In this document: piece by piece, positions 29,823-40,129 of the stretch
Layout of the letters: each line of letters starts with the position of its first letter
Position numbering within the stretch: position 1 is the first letter of the stretch
Origin: Martinezella rhizogenes
GTDB taxonomy: Bacteria > Pseudomonadota > Alphaproteobacteria > Rhizobiales > Rhizobiaceae
DNA length: 64,000 nucleotides
Direction: 5' to 3'
Assembly (NCBI RefSeq): GCF_027460065.1
Contig: NZ_JAPYZZ010000009.1
Location: 62,001-126,000 of the forward strand
The notes under the pieces: generated by a model
What the model was told of the DNA's origin: nothing
The model's input: only the letters and a program-made list of their open reading frames with translations
Database searches by the model: none
Program-made: the position numbers and the translations under genes

Positions 29823-31556
29823 TTATGCGGCCCTTGCGGAACTCTGGTCGCGCCGGGCGGTATTTGCAGTATCCGGCCGTATGGACGATCCGTCTTCGCG
29901 CTGAGTTGTGCGGCGGTTCAGCTTGAACAGGCTGACAAGCTGCGCCAACGCATCGGCGCCCTGTGCCAGCGTCGTGCTGATGACCGTCGTGCGGGCGCTC
30001 ATCGCCGCATTTTCCTGCGTCATCCGGTCCAACCGGTTGACGGCCTTGTTGATCTCGCTGATGCCGGCGGCCTGCTCGTCCGCCGCCTTGGAAATCGTGT
30101 CGACATTGCCGTCAATGTGCCGGACCAGTGAATCGATCTGCTTCAGTGCCTCACCGGTCTCGCCGACCAGCTTCACGCCCTCCAGAACTTCAGTCCCGGA
30201 ATTGTTGATCAACGCCTTGATTTCCTTGGCGGCCTTGGCCGAACGTTGTGCGAGTTCACGCACTTCCTGTGCCACCACAGCAAAGCCCTTGCCAGCTTCG
30301 CCCGCACGCGCGGCTTCCACGCCGGCATTCAGCGCCAGAAGGTTGGTCTGGAAGGCGATTTCATCGATCACGCCGATGATCTGGCTGATTTCCCGCGATG
30401 CCGTCTCGATACGCTGCATGGCATCGACCGTGCGCTCCACGACTTCGGTGGAAGCAACGGTGGAAGCCCGCGCGCTCTGCACGAGTTTGCGCGTCTCTTT
30501 CATGTTTTCCGTCGAGGAGCGAACGGTCGCGGTAATTTCTTCGAGTGCGGCCGAGGTTTCCTCAAGCGCCACCGCCTGCTCACGCGACCGTTCGGCGAGA
30601 TTGACGGAGGCTTCGCTGACTTCCTGACTGCTGCGGGTCAGGTCACCCGTCTGACCGAGAACATTCTCCAGCGTCTTCTGGAATTCGGCGATGGATTTGT
30701 TGAAATCCTGCCGCAGCCTTTCGAATTCGCCGACGAAGGGTTTGTCCAGCGTGACGCGGATATTGCATTGAGACAGACGCTCCAGCGCAGCCCCAAGCTC
30801 CTCGACCGCATGCACCCTGTCCGTCACATCAAAAGCAAATTTCACTACCTTGAAGACACGACCCCGGTCATCGATGATGGGATTATAGGAAGCCTGAATG
30901 AAGACCCGCTTGTTATCTTTGCCAAGTCGCATGAACTGCCCGGTCGAGAAATGGCCCTTGCCAAGTTCCTTCCAGAAATCCCGGTAATCCTGGGATTGGG
31001 CATAGGCGGGCTCGCAGAAGATCGAATGATGTTTGCCGATGACTTCTTCCGCCGTGTAACCGAGCGTCGCGAGGAAATTTTCGTTGGCGCCGAGGATTTT
31101 TCCGTCCGGCGTAAATTCGATCATGGCCTGCGCCCGGGAGAGCGCGGCGAGTTTGCCATCATCTTCGGCGCTCTTGCGCTTGATCACGGTGATATCGGTT
31201 GCGATCTTGACCACCTTGTAAGGTTTACCGAAACGGAACACCGGATTGTAAGAGGCTTCGATCCAGATTTCATCGCCATTTTTGGCTTGGCGCCGGTACT
31301 GACCCTGATCATATTCGCCGCGCGACAGCTTTGCCCAGAACGACTTGTATTCCGGCGAGGCGGCATCTTCGGAAGACAGGAATATGCTGTGGGAGCGCCC
31401 AACGATTTCAGACGGCTGATAGCCGACAGCCTTGCAGAAATTATCGTTCGCTTTCAAAATCTTGCCGGTCAGGTCGAACTCGATGATGGCCTGTGAACGG
31501 CTGAGCGCGTCAAGCACCGCAGAAGCGTCCAGACCAAATTTGGAAAAGTGAGACAT
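29823..31556 (-). CDS. soluble methyl-accepting chemotaxis protein with two PAS domains
   Basis: Chemoreceptor of 577 residues without membrane segments. Two tandem PAS domains (about 10-130 and 135-255) each start with the pattern AxLDALSRSQAIIEF / KLAALSRAQAMIEF and contain NENFLATLGYTAEEVIGKHH-type loops. A short HAMP-like linker and the methyl-accepting signalling domain follow, with the hairpin tip EIAFQTNLLALNAGVEAARA. This architecture senses an internal signal such as redox state or a cofactor-bound ligand. No cysteines or histidines clearly mark a heme site. It is transcribed alone. Confidence 0.92.
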   Translation of the reverse strand: MSHFSKFGLDASAVLDALSRSQAIIEFDLTGKILKANDNFCKAVGYQPSEIVGRSHSIFLSSEDAASPEYKSFWAKLSRGEYDQGQYRRQAKNGDEIWIEASYNPVFRFGKPYKVVKIATDITVIKRKSAEDDGKLAALSRAQAMIEFTPDGKILGANENFLATLGYTAEEVIGKHHSIFCEPAYAQSQDYRDFWKELGKGHFSTGQFMRLGKDNKRVFIQASYNPIIDDRGRVFKVVKFAFDVTDRVHAVEELGAALERLSQCNIRVTLDKPFVGEFERLRQDFNKSIAEFQKTLENVLGQTGDLTRSSQEVSEASVNLAERSREQAVALEETSAALEEITATVRSSTENMKETRKLVQSARASTVASTEVVERTVDAMQRIETASREISQIIGVIDEIAFQTNLLALNAGVEAARAGEAGKGFAVVAQEVRELAQRSAKAAKEIKALINNSGTEVLEGVKLVGETGEALKQIDSLVRHIDGNVDTISKAADEQAAGISEINKAVNRLDRMTQENAAMSARTTVISTTLAQGADALAQLVSLFKLNRRTTQREDGSSIRPDTANTARRDQSSARAA

Positions 31557-31871
31557 ATGCTTGAACCCTCAACAGTAACCAATATGCGGACCGCTTCACC
31601 CGTGAAATATAAGGATGAAAAACGGTCAGTCCGCCTGCACGCGAAACTAGCCGGGCACGGTTAAATTGCGATTAATGATGACTTATAACTATTGCTCCAC
31701 AACCTCGATCAACTGCCAACACGCTTTGCCGCAGAAATACTCGCCTTGTTTATTTCCGACCGCTTATTTGCCACAGTGCTCATATTTCTGCATCAACGAC
31801 GCGATGCGGCCTTTCATCCAAACGGCATTCATTGTTATGGCGAGGTGAAAGACTAGTTTGCAGGAGCGCCG
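31557..31871. other. intergenic region between divergent chemoreceptor and DadA-type genes
   Basis: These 315 bases are fairly A+T rich (31660-31850) and must contain both divergent promoters. CAGGAG at 31861 is the ribosome site of the plus-strand gene. A 60-codon open frame at 31666-31848 has no recognisable protein features. No operator was recognised. Confidence 0.4.
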
Positions 31872-33125
31872 ATGACCAAGACCCTGAAATGCGATGTGCT
31901 GGTGATCGGCACCGGCATTATCGGTTCCGTGGCGGCGCTTTATCTGCAGAATGCCGGACGCGACGTCGTGCTTCTGGAGCGTGGCGAAGTTGCGCGGGGG
32001 GCGAGTTCCGGCAATGCCGGCATTCTGGCCTTCCCTGAAATCATTCCCATCCCAGCGCCCGACATCATGAAAAAAGCACCCCGCTGGCTGTTCGATCCGC
32101 TGGGGCCTCTCAGCGTGCCGCCGGCCTATGCGCCCAAGATTGCGCCCTGGTTATGGCGTTTCTGGCGCGCCAGCGCGGAGCGGAACTTCCGTCACGGGCT
32201 GAAGGCGCTTACGGAAATAAACCGGCTGGCGGCCGTGGAAATGGCCCATGTTGCCGCCATGCCGGAACTCTCGCACCTCGTTTCAAAAACCGGAACGCTC
32301 GATCTTTACGACAGCGAGGCGAGTCTCAATGCCGCGCGCAGGGACTGGGATGAAAAGCAAAGCGCCGGTTTCACCTTTGAGCGTGTCGGCCGCAACGAGA
32401 TCGATGCCTTGCAGCCGGGCCTCGCGCCGCAGTTCCGCCACGCCATATTCTCTCCCGATGGCCTGCAGGTCTCCGACCCCTATGATTTCACCCGCGCCAT
32501 TTTCGATCTGGTGGTTGCCCGTGGCGCCAGCCTGCGCAAGGGGGAGGCCGAGCGCATCGATGCCGTCGGCGAAAGCACGATCGTGACGCTCGAAAACGGC
32601 GACAAGATCGACGCCGACAAAGTGGTGATCGCCTGCGGCGCGTGGTCGAGAAAGCTTGCTGCAACGCTGGGCAACATCGTGCCGCTGGAGACCGAACGCG
32701 GTTACAACACCACCCTGCCCGCTGGAGCCTTCAACCTGACGCGCCAGCTTTATTTCAATGATCATGGCTTCGTGGTCACCCCGCTGTCGACGGGCATCCG
32801 CGTCGGCGGCGCCGTCGAACTCGGTGGGCTCGAACTGAAACCGAATTTCCGCCGCGCCGAAGCAATGCTGAAGAAGGCCGGGCGTTTCCTACCCGGACTG
32901 AAGCTGGAGGGTGGGCAGCAATGGATGGGGTTTCGCCCGTCAATGCCGGACTGTCTTCCCGTCATCGGCACGGCCCGCGCCACGCCCTCCGTGATCTATG
33001 CCTTCGGCCATGGCCATCTGGGGCTGACACAATCGGCAGCCACGGCGCGTCTGGTGACGCAGTTGGTCAACGGCGAGGAGACGGCAATATCGGCCGACCC
33101 GTTCCGGCCAGGACGGTTTTCCTGA
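31872..33125 (+). CDS. FAD-dependent D-amino-acid dehydrogenase/oxidase (DadA-like)
   Basis: FAD oxidoreductase of 417 residues. The N-terminal dinucleotide motif is VIGTGIIGSVAALYL, with the acidic end of the second strand in VVLLERGEVARGASSGNAGI. The C-terminal FAD contact region holds FRPSMPDCLPVIG and AFGHGHLGLTQS. This is the DadA/glycine oxidase pattern, in which an amino acid is oxidised to the keto acid and ammonia. It stands alone, with no racemase or transporter beside it, so the substrate is open. Confidence 0.87.
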   Translation: MTKTLKCDVLVIGTGIIGSVAALYLQNAGRDVVLLERGEVARGASSGNAGILAFPEIIPIPAPDIMKKAPRWLFDPLGPLSVPPAYAPKIAPWLWRFWRASAERNFRHGLKALTEINRLAAVEMAHVAAMPELSHLVSKTGTLDLYDSEASLNAARRDWDEKQSAGFTFERVGRNEIDALQPGLAPQFRHAIFSPDGLQVSDPYDFTRAIFDLVVARGASLRKGEAERIDAVGESTIVTLENGDKIDADKVVIACGAWSRKLAATLGNIVPLETERGYNTTLPAGAFNLTRQLYFNDHGFVVTPLSTGIRVGGAVELGGLELKPNFRRAEAMLKKAGRFLPGLKLEGGQQWMGFRPSMPDCLPVIGTARATPSVIYAFGHGHLGLTQSAATARLVTQLVNGEETAISADPFRPGRFS

Positions 33126-33140
33126 AGGAAGAGGCTTGGC

Positions 33141-33674
33141 CTATTTCACCTGCTGCATGGAATCGTCCGGAAACGTCACCTCGGCGAAGGACGGATAGAC
33201 TTTGCGCAAGATGGTGACCTGCTGCTGGTCACTGACACGCAGAAGATACCATTCCGCACCATCCATCAGTGCCAGCGTATGGGATTTCGCCTCGATCGTT
33301 TGGCCACCGGTTTCCATGACCGTTTTCGTCGGAACAAGCGCATAGGGCGTTCCGTCAGGCGTTTGCGCGAGGCTGATCGCCTGCGTATCCATGCTGAATT
33401 CGGTTATCTTGACCGCCGCGAGCGCCATCTGCATCTGCGCCGTCAAGGCGCCGCGCAATTGCTCCACGGTGATACCGGCCTCGCTTGCGATGAATTCAAA
33501 GACTTTCGGCGGCACCGTCTTGCTGACAGTTCCAAAATCCTGCGCATTCAAAGCCGTGCTGAACCGCTCGATCTGCGTGCGAAGACCGTCCTGCTCGGCA
33601 GGCGAAAGATCGCGCGACCAGACAGGATGCGCAATCGCCACCAGCAGGAACAGGCAATATACCAGACGCTTCAT
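33141..33674 (-). CDS. exported protein of unknown function
   Basis: Not recognised. A 177-residue protein with a clear Sec signal peptide (MKRLVYCLFLLVAIAHPVWS) and a soluble alpha/beta remainder that includes EQLRGALTAQMQMAL, EAKSHTLALMDGAEWYLLRV and DDSMQQVK at the end. The ATG at 33674 gives the signal peptide at the true N-terminus; an earlier start at 33701 would add nine charged residues. It converges with the DadA-like gene, with 15 bases between stops, so each transcript runs into the other. Confidence 0.7.
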   Translation of the reverse strand: MKRLVYCLFLLVAIAHPVWSRDLSPAEQDGLRTQIERFSTALNAQDFGTVSKTVPPKVFEFIASEAGITVEQLRGALTAQMQMALAAVKITEFSMDTQAISLAQTPDGTPYALVPTKTVMETGGQTIEAKSHTLALMDGAEWYLLRVSDQQQVTILRKVYPSFAEVTFPDDSMQQVK

Positions 33675-33744
33675 GGCTTGGCCTTTCCGGTTATCCGGCA
33701 TCGCCCCGGTTCCCCGACCGGGAACCGCTCATGAACGAAATTAC

Positions 33745-33969
33745 TCAGCGCAGCAGAACGAAACCCGCAGCCGAAAGCGCAAGGAAGACGACCAGGCCGC
33801 CAAGGAAGCCCGCGGATGTGAAGAAACCTGCAACCATGGCCAGCATCAGCACGCACAGCAGCATGGTGCCATACTTCGTCATGGCCAGAAAACCGTTATA
33901 GGTCTTTTCGTGCTCGGCGTAATTCATCTCGGCGCCAACTTCGACCGGACCCGTGTGATGTTCGCTCAT
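33745..33969 (-). CDS. aa3-type cytochrome c oxidase subunit IV
   Basis: Small protein of 74 residues. The N-terminal motif with MNYAEHEKTYNGFLAMTKYG is the hallmark of the bacterial aa3 oxidase subunit IV family, and two hydrophobic segments follow (residues about 32-50 and 53-71). It would sit in the inner membrane on the oxidase. It is an orphan, since no catalytic cox genes are nearby. A 232-codon open frame extends upstream, but only this C-terminal part is credible. Confidence 0.85.
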   Translation of the reverse strand: MSEHHTGPVEVGAEMNYAEHEKTYNGFLAMTKYGTMLLCVLMLAMVAGFFTSAGFLGGLVVFLALSAAGFVLLR

Positions 33970-34384
33970 TCCGCTTCCCCTTTGCTCCATCCGCCATGCC
34001 TGTCCTGCGAGACGATTTACCCGCGGACGATCACAGGTCCATGCCGGATTCTCCGGAGCCAGACGTAACATGAAGTCGTCGAAAAGCGCAATGCGTTCTG
34101 CGCGAAAGAGCGGCGACGGCATGCACGATGACTGCGCCGCCGGGCAAAGTATGCCATAGGGCAACATTCTTTCGCAAACGGTTGAAAAGCGGGCTTCGCC
34201 GCGCCGTTTCATGGCGGTTTTGGTTGCTTTTCGAACCGCCTGACCATACACGGGATTCTGTGGGGAGGAACTCTGGAACCTGTGGCAACGGATGCGCGTG
34301 GAGGTGCGGCCGCCGTAGGGATACCGGACTTTGCTCTCCGCCATAAACCCGCAAAGGGCCCGCAAAAGGGAAGAGGGGAAAGTA
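33970..34384. other. intergenic region upstream of TRAP genes
   Basis: These 415 bases separate the oxidase subunit IV gene (minus) from dctQ (plus) and should carry both promoters. AGAGGGG at about 34370 is the ribosome site of dctQ. Several short open frames overlap one another on both strands, with none showing signal peptides, membrane segments or motifs. No gene was recognised. Confidence 0.4.
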
Positions 34385-34924
34385 ATGAAATCGCTTTTAA
34401 AACTAAGCGCGCTGATAGACCTTGTGAGCGAAGCTCTGGGCAAGGTTGCCGGTTATCTCGTGCTCATCTGCTGCCTCGTCAGCGCCGGCAATGCCATGGT
34501 CCGTTACGCATTGAACTATAGTTCAAACGGCTGGCTGGAAATCCAGTGGTACATGTTCGCCTTCATCGTGCTGATCGGCGCGTCCTATACGCTGCGCATG
34601 AACGAACATGTGCGGGTCGACATCATCTATGGTGCCATCTCTCCGCGAAGCCGCCTGTGGGTGGACATCATCGGCATCGTGCTGTTTCTGATACCCGCCT
34701 GCTTTTACCTCGCCTGGCTGTCCTGGCCCATGTTCACGCTATCCTGGCATCAGGGTGAAATGTCCTCGAATGCCGGCGGTCTCATCCGCTGGCCCGTGAA
34801 ACTCGTCATCTTCGCCGGTTTCGCCCTGCTGGTTCTTCAGGGGTTTTCCGAACTCATCAAGCGCGTCGGCGCCCTCAACGGGCTTTATGCGCTGGATACG
34901 AAGTACGAAAAGCCCCTGCAATGA
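34385..34924 (+). CDS. TRAP transporter small permease (DctQ family)
   Basis: Four-helix membrane protein of 179 residues, the small subunit of a tripartite ATP-independent periplasmic transporter. The family pattern GWLEIQWYMFAFIVLIGASY and RMNEHVRVDII is present at about residues 48-85. I chose the ATG at 34385 behind AGAGGGG rather than an in-frame one 18 codons earlier. The large permease gene follows after 32 bases. Confidence 0.9.
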   Translation: MKSLLKLSALIDLVSEALGKVAGYLVLICCLVSAGNAMVRYALNYSSNGWLEIQWYMFAFIVLIGASYTLRMNEHVRVDIIYGAISPRSRLWVDIIGIVLFLIPACFYLAWLSWPMFTLSWHQGEMSSNAGGLIRWPVKLVIFAGFALLVLQGFSELIKRVGALNGLYALDTKYEKPLQ

Positions 34925-34956
34925 TCGCGCCGATCTGAACCTTCAGGATATTTCCC

Positions 34957-36426
34957 ATGTTTGAATATGGTATTCTTCCACCACTGATGTTCCTCGGCAT
35001 GATCATCTTCATGCTTTACGGATTCCCGGTTGCCTTCTCGCTTGCCACCGTCGGCCTCGTTTTCGGCGTCATCGGCATTTTCACCGAGCATTTTTCACCG
35101 GCCTTTCTTCAGGCCCTGCCGCTGCGCATCTTCGGCATCATCTCGAATGACCTGCTGCTCGCTATTCCCTTCTTCACCTTCATGGGCGCGATCCTTGAGC
35201 GATGTGGCCTTGCGGAGGACCTGCTTGAGGGAACCGGCAAGCTGTTCGGTGCCATTCCCGGCGGCCTTGCCTACGCCGTCATCATCGTCGGCGCGATCCT
35301 TGGCGCCATCACCGGCACGGTTGCGGCTTCCGTCATCACCATGGGCGTCATCTCGCTGCCGATCATGTTGAAATACGGTTATAATCCGCGGCTTGCCACC
35401 GGCGTCATCGCCGCATCGGGAACGATCACACAGGTCATCCCACCCTCCCTCGTCCTCATCGTTCTCGCCGACCAGCTCGGCAAATCCGTGGGCGACATGT
35501 ATCTCGGCGCGATCGGCCCCTCGATCCTGCAGGTGGCGATCTTCATGCTGTTCATCCTGCTGATGTCGATCGTCAGGCCCAAGGACCTGCCGGCGCTGCC
35601 GCCGGAAGCCCGCGGTGAACTCAACCGGGCGCTGGTATTCCGCGTGCTGGCGGGCATGATCCCCTCCATCGTGCTGATCTTCCTGGTGCTCGGCACCATC
35701 TTCCTCGGCCTTGCAACACCCACAGAAGCGGGTGCGCTCGGTGTCGTCGGCGCCATGGCGCTGGCTGCGGCACACCGTCGTCTGAGCTGGGATCTCGTCA
35801 AGCAGGGCATGCATTCCACCATGCACATCACATCGATGGTGGTGTTCATTCTGGTCGGCGCCACCTGCTTCTCACTCGTCTTCCAGGGCATGGACGGTTC
35901 TCTGTGGATCGAGCACATGTTGTCGGGCATTCCGGGCGGCCCCATCGGCTTCCTGATCTTCGTCAACATCTTCATCTTCTTCCTCGCCTTCTTCCTCGAT
36001 TTCTTCGAGATCGCCTTCATCGTCATTCCGATGCTGGCGCCGATCGCCCAGTCGCTCGGCATCGATCTCATCTGGTTCGGCGTGCTGATCTGCATCAACA
36101 TGCAGACGAGCTTCATGCATCCGCCTTTTGGATTTGCACTATTCTACCTGCGCTCCATCGCGCCGCGCTCGGTCAAGACATCGGATATCTACATGGGCGC
36201 CATCCCGTGGCTCGGCATGCAGCTCATCCTCGTCGCCATCGTGATCTTCTGGCCGGAATCGGTCACCTATTGGCTCGACAAGGCGCCTGACGTCGATCTG
36301 AACTCCATCAAGATCGAGGTGCCCGCCTTCGGCAATCAGGGCGGCAACACCATGCCCAATTTCGGCCAGCCGGGCGGGTTGCCGGGCATGCCTAATCTCG
36401 GCGAACCGCCGAAGATCGGGCCTTGA
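34957..36426 (+). CDS. TRAP transporter large permease (DctM family) with unusual C-terminal tail
   Basis: Sodium-driven transport subunit of 489 residues with about 12-13 membrane segments. The DctM signatures GAILGAITGTVAASVITMG and ATPTEAGALGVVGAM are clear, and a helical hairpin MQTSFMHPPFGFALFYLR lies near residue 390. After the last helix, about 50 residues form a soluble tail rich in Gly, Pro and Asn with an imperfect repeat (MPNFGQPGG, then MPNLGEPPK). This is longer than in ordinary DctM proteins. Confidence 0.9.
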   Translation: MFEYGILPPLMFLGMIIFMLYGFPVAFSLATVGLVFGVIGIFTEHFSPAFLQALPLRIFGIISNDLLLAIPFFTFMGAILERCGLAEDLLEGTGKLFGAIPGGLAYAVIIVGAILGAITGTVAASVITMGVISLPIMLKYGYNPRLATGVIAASGTITQVIPPSLVLIVLADQLGKSVGDMYLGAIGPSILQVAIFMLFILLMSIVRPKDLPALPPEARGELNRALVFRVLAGMIPSIVLIFLVLGTIFLGLATPTEAGALGVVGAMALAAAHRRLSWDLVKQGMHSTMHITSMVVFILVGATCFSLVFQGMDGSLWIEHMLSGIPGGPIGFLIFVNIFIFFLAFFLDFFEIAFIVIPMLAPIAQSLGIDLIWFGVLICINMQTSFMHPPFGFALFYLRSIAPRSVKTSDIYMGAIPWLGMQLILVAIVIFWPESVTYWLDKAPDVDLNSIKIEVPAFGNQGGNTMPNFGQPGGLPGMPNLGEPPKIGP

Positions 36427-36469
36427 GGTGTCTTGTAAGGGCTAGGCTAAACGCTTATAGTTGCGGAGT

Positions 36470-36504
36470 GGAAGACAGGGTTCCAGCCCTGCCTTCCGTT
36501 TGTT
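36470..36504 (+). terminator. terminator of the TRAP permease genes
   Basis: Stem GGAAG/CTTCC plus CAGGG/CCCTG across an A-C mismatch, with a TTCCAG loop, followed by GTTTGTTT. It is 43 bases past the dctM stop. Confidence 0.7.
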
Positions 36505-36756
36505 TATCGTTTGAAATGAAGCCGGACAGTCACTGACCAGCCTGCCCGGTTTTTCCTAATGACAAACGCAATGCTCAGTGGTTTCCACATCACATCACCT
36601 CCACAGTTGAGAGCAAGGCCTTTGCCGAGGTCGGCGTGGCCAATCCTCGCCGACACTCCGGCTGGCCACGGAGCCTGCTGCTTTTGCTCACAACAGACCC
36701 GATCGTAAATCATCCTTTGTTGTCGGATGCATGAAGGCATGCACGCACAACAAAAA

Positions 36757-36785
36757 CCCCGGAGACCGAAATCTCCGAGGCTTTT
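36757..36785 (-). terminator. terminator of the TRAP binding-protein gene
   Basis: Stem CGGAGA/TCTCCG extended by CC/GG across a mismatch, followed on the minus strand by GGTTTTTGTTG. It lies 28 bases past the stop at 36813. Confidence 0.7.
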
Positions 36786-36812
36786 GCCCGGTCCGCCGCC
36801 GTTACCGAATAA

Positions 36813-37907
<1,095 letters not shown>

Positions 37908-38211
37908 CTATATCCTCCCAGATATGAACCCTGCCCGCAGCTTTGAATTCCCCTCGTTGCTGTTCAGGCATCGTAGCGAAGTAAGCACGGTTCCAGCCCG
38001 GCTGACAAGCACCCGTTCCAAGAATTAATCGCGGAAAAACCGGCCGTTTCGGGAATTTTCAGGACTTCTCCTTCGTATTTTATTTGCAACTGAAATATCC
38101 GGGCGACACCTTATACTTTAGGCGCATATATGACCGATGGAACGTAAAACACATGCTTGACTTGGCCCACGGGCAGTCGCACAAATTTCGGAGATTCGTC
38201 CCGGAGCCACC
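37908..38211. other. divergent intergenic region, TRAP binder / amidotransferase-like gene
   Basis: These 304 bases carry the two divergent promoters. The stretch 38020-38160 is A+T rich. A GGAG (38202-38205) lies seven bases before the ATG at 38212. No gene or clear operator was recognised. Confidence 0.35.
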
Positions 38212-38967
38212 ATGCCAAAACCCATCATCGCCGTCCCCGCCGACATCAGGCATTTTGCCGGAGCCGACTGGCACGCCGCGCAGAACCAGTATGTTTCCGC
38301 CGCTTTGAAGGTGGCTGATGTCATGTCCTTCATCGTCCCGGCCTTCGAGGATGGTAACGAGGTGGACGCCATTCTCGACCGGGTGGATGGACTGCTCGTG
38401 TCCGGCTCCGCCACCAATGTGCATCCTTCCCTCTACGGCAAGGAGGCGCAGGAAAGCGACGGACCTTTCGACCCGGCCCGCGACGCTACCAGCCTGCCGC
38501 TCATCCGCCGCGCCATCGAGCGCGGTATTCCGATGCTGGCCATCTGCCGCGGTATTCAGGAGCTGAACGTGGCGCTTGGCGGCACGCTGGCTTCCGAAAT
38601 TCAGGAACAACCCGGAACATGGGACCACCGCAAACCGGAACATGACGACCGTGACATCGCCTTCGCCATCCGCCAGCCGGTGCATGTGCGTGAAGGCTCC
38701 TGCATTGCGCAGCATCTCGGCATGGCTGGTGAAATCCAGATCAACTCCCTGCACCGGCAGGCGATTGCCGAAACCGCGCCGCGCCTGCAGGTGGAAGCGA
38801 CGGCCGAGGATGGCACCATCGAGGCCGTCTCCGTCATCGACGCCAAGGGTTTTGCTGTCGGCGTGCAGTGGCATCCGGAATATTGGGCCGAGACGGATGC
38901 ACCGTCCCGTGCGTTGTTCGAAGCCTTTGGCAAGGCTGTTCACGCGTACCGAAACAGCAAGGCCTGA
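38212..38967 (+). CDS. class I glutamine amidotransferase-like hydrolase (PuuD family)
   Basis: Peptidase C26-type protein of 251 residues, as in gamma-glutamyl-gamma-aminobutyrate hydrolase. The nucleophile cysteine is in MLAICRGIQELNVALGG (about residue 108), the catalytic His-x-Glu is in VGVQWHPEYWAE near residue 223, and NSLHRQAI is the usual partner loop. PuuD releases GABA from its gamma-glutamyl conjugate in putrescine breakdown; no other puu genes are present here, so the substrate remains open. Confidence 0.88.
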   Translation: MPKPIIAVPADIRHFAGADWHAAQNQYVSAALKVADVMSFIVPAFEDGNEVDAILDRVDGLLVSGSATNVHPSLYGKEAQESDGPFDPARDATSLPLIRRAIERGIPMLAICRGIQELNVALGGTLASEIQEQPGTWDHRKPEHDDRDIAFAIRQPVHVREGSCIAQHLGMAGEIQINSLHRQAIAETAPRLQVEATAEDGTIEAVSVIDAKGFAVGVQWHPEYWAETDAPSRALFEAFGKAVHAYRNSKA

Positions 38968-39023
38968 CAATCGGCACCTGCCCTCCAGCCCGGATCGCGT
39001 CCCTGTCGTCAGCGCATAAAAAA

Positions 39024-39048
39024 GGGGCAAGCCCTAAAAGCTTGCCCC
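39024..39048 (-). terminator. terminator of the ribose/inositol-type ABC operon
   Basis: Perfect 8-base stem GGGGCAAG/CTTGCCCC, followed on the minus strand by six T residues. It lies 20 bases past the permease stop at 39069. Confidence 0.88.
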
Positions 39049-39068
39049 AAGTCCGGGAGGAGGAGGAT

Positions 39069-40097
39069 TTAACGCTTTGCGCGTTTCTTCTGGCGGTAAA
39101 CGTCGGCGACAACGGCGGCGACGATGATCAGGCCCTTGACGATCTCCTGGTAATAGGCGTCGACCCTGAGGAACGTGAAGCCTGAAGTCATGACGCCAAG
39201 AATGATGGTGCCGATGACAGTTCCGGTGATGCGGCCAGCACCGCCAGCAAGCGAGGTGCCGCCGATAACGGCCGCGGCGATGGCATCAAGCTCATACATC
39301 ACGCCCATGCCGGCCTGCGCCGTCTGTGCGCGGGCAGCGGTGACGACACCGGCGAGACCGGCCAGCAGACCGGCAATGGCATAGACCTTGATCAGATGCG
39401 CTTCGATGTTGATACCGGAAACGCGGGCCGCCTGCTGGTTGGCGCCGATGGCATAGGTGAACTTGCCGTAACGCGTATAACGCAGCGCCACATGGAAGAT
39501 GACGGCGACGACGAGGAACACCACGACCGGCCAGATGCCCGTGCCGATGAAGTTGAACCCATCCGTCAGGCCGGAAATCGGCTGACCCTTTGTATACCAC
39601 TTGGAGAGACCACGCGCCGTGACCATCATGCCGAGTGTTGCGATGAAGGGCGGAATTTTGGTGCGCGCGATGAGCTGCCCGTTGATGAAGCCAGCAAGGG
39701 CACCGGCCAACACGCCAACGGCCAGCGGGATGAAGAAGGGCAGATCGGTCAACCCCGGATAAAGGGCCCGCGGCCATGTGGATGATTGCCCGACGCTGGC
39801 GGACAACATCGCCGTCAGGCCGACGACGGAGCCGGAGGAAAGGTCGATACCGCCCGTGATGATGACCTGCGTCACACCGACGGCGATAATGCCGATCACC
39901 GACACCTGCAGGATCATGATCGTCAGGCGCTGCTGGTTCATCAAAAAGCTCTGGCCGATGAAAATCCAGCCGAGAATTTCATAAACCAGCGCGATGCCAA
40001 TCAGTACGAAAAAGATATTGGCCTCTGGCGGGATGCGCCGGTGCGGCTTGCGTCCGGATTTTGCATCCAACTCCACGTTGGCGGCGTTCGTAGTCAT
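39069..40097 (-). CDS. sugar ABC transporter permease (RbsC type)
   Basis: Permease of 342 residues with about ten hydrophobic segments, of the ribose/xylose/inositol class. [16 protein letters not shown] and [18 protein letters not shown] are the characteristic RbsC loops. The ATG at 40097 follows GGAGGAACG; an in-frame start 12 codons earlier lacks such a site. It is the last gene of the order binder, ATPase, permease. Confidence 0.92.
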   Translation of the reverse strand: MTTNAANVELDAKSGRKPHRRIPPEANIFFVLIGIALVYEILGWIFIGQSFLMNQQRLTIMILQVSVIGIIAVGVTQVIITGGIDLSSGSVVGLTAMLSASVGQSSTWPRALYPGLTDLPFFIPLAVGVLAGALAGFINGQLIARTKIPPFIATLGMMVTARGLSKWYTKGQPISGLTDGFNFIGTGIWPVVVFLVVAVIFHVALRYTRYGKFTYAIGANQQAARVSGINIEAHLIKVYAIAGLLAGLAGVVTAARAQTAQAGMGVMYELDAIAAAVIGGTSLAGGAGRITGTVIGTIILGVMTSGFTFLRVDAYYQEIVKGLIIVAAVVADVYRQKKRAKR

Positions 40098-40129
40098 AAT
40101 CGTTCCTCCTCGAGAAATCCCGGCGCGCC

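Larger units (their letters stand above)
36427..36812. other. intergenic region between convergent TRAP genes
   Basis: These 386 bases hold the dctM terminator at 36470-36504 and the binding-protein terminator at 36757-36785. A 78-codon minus-strand open frame (36504-36740) lies between them. It has no recognisable motif or clear ribosome site and is not called. Confidence 0.45.

Noticed and set aside
36504..36740. 78-codon minus-strand open frame between convergent TRAP genes
   Set aside because: No ribosome site, signal peptide or motif; it lies between two terminators.
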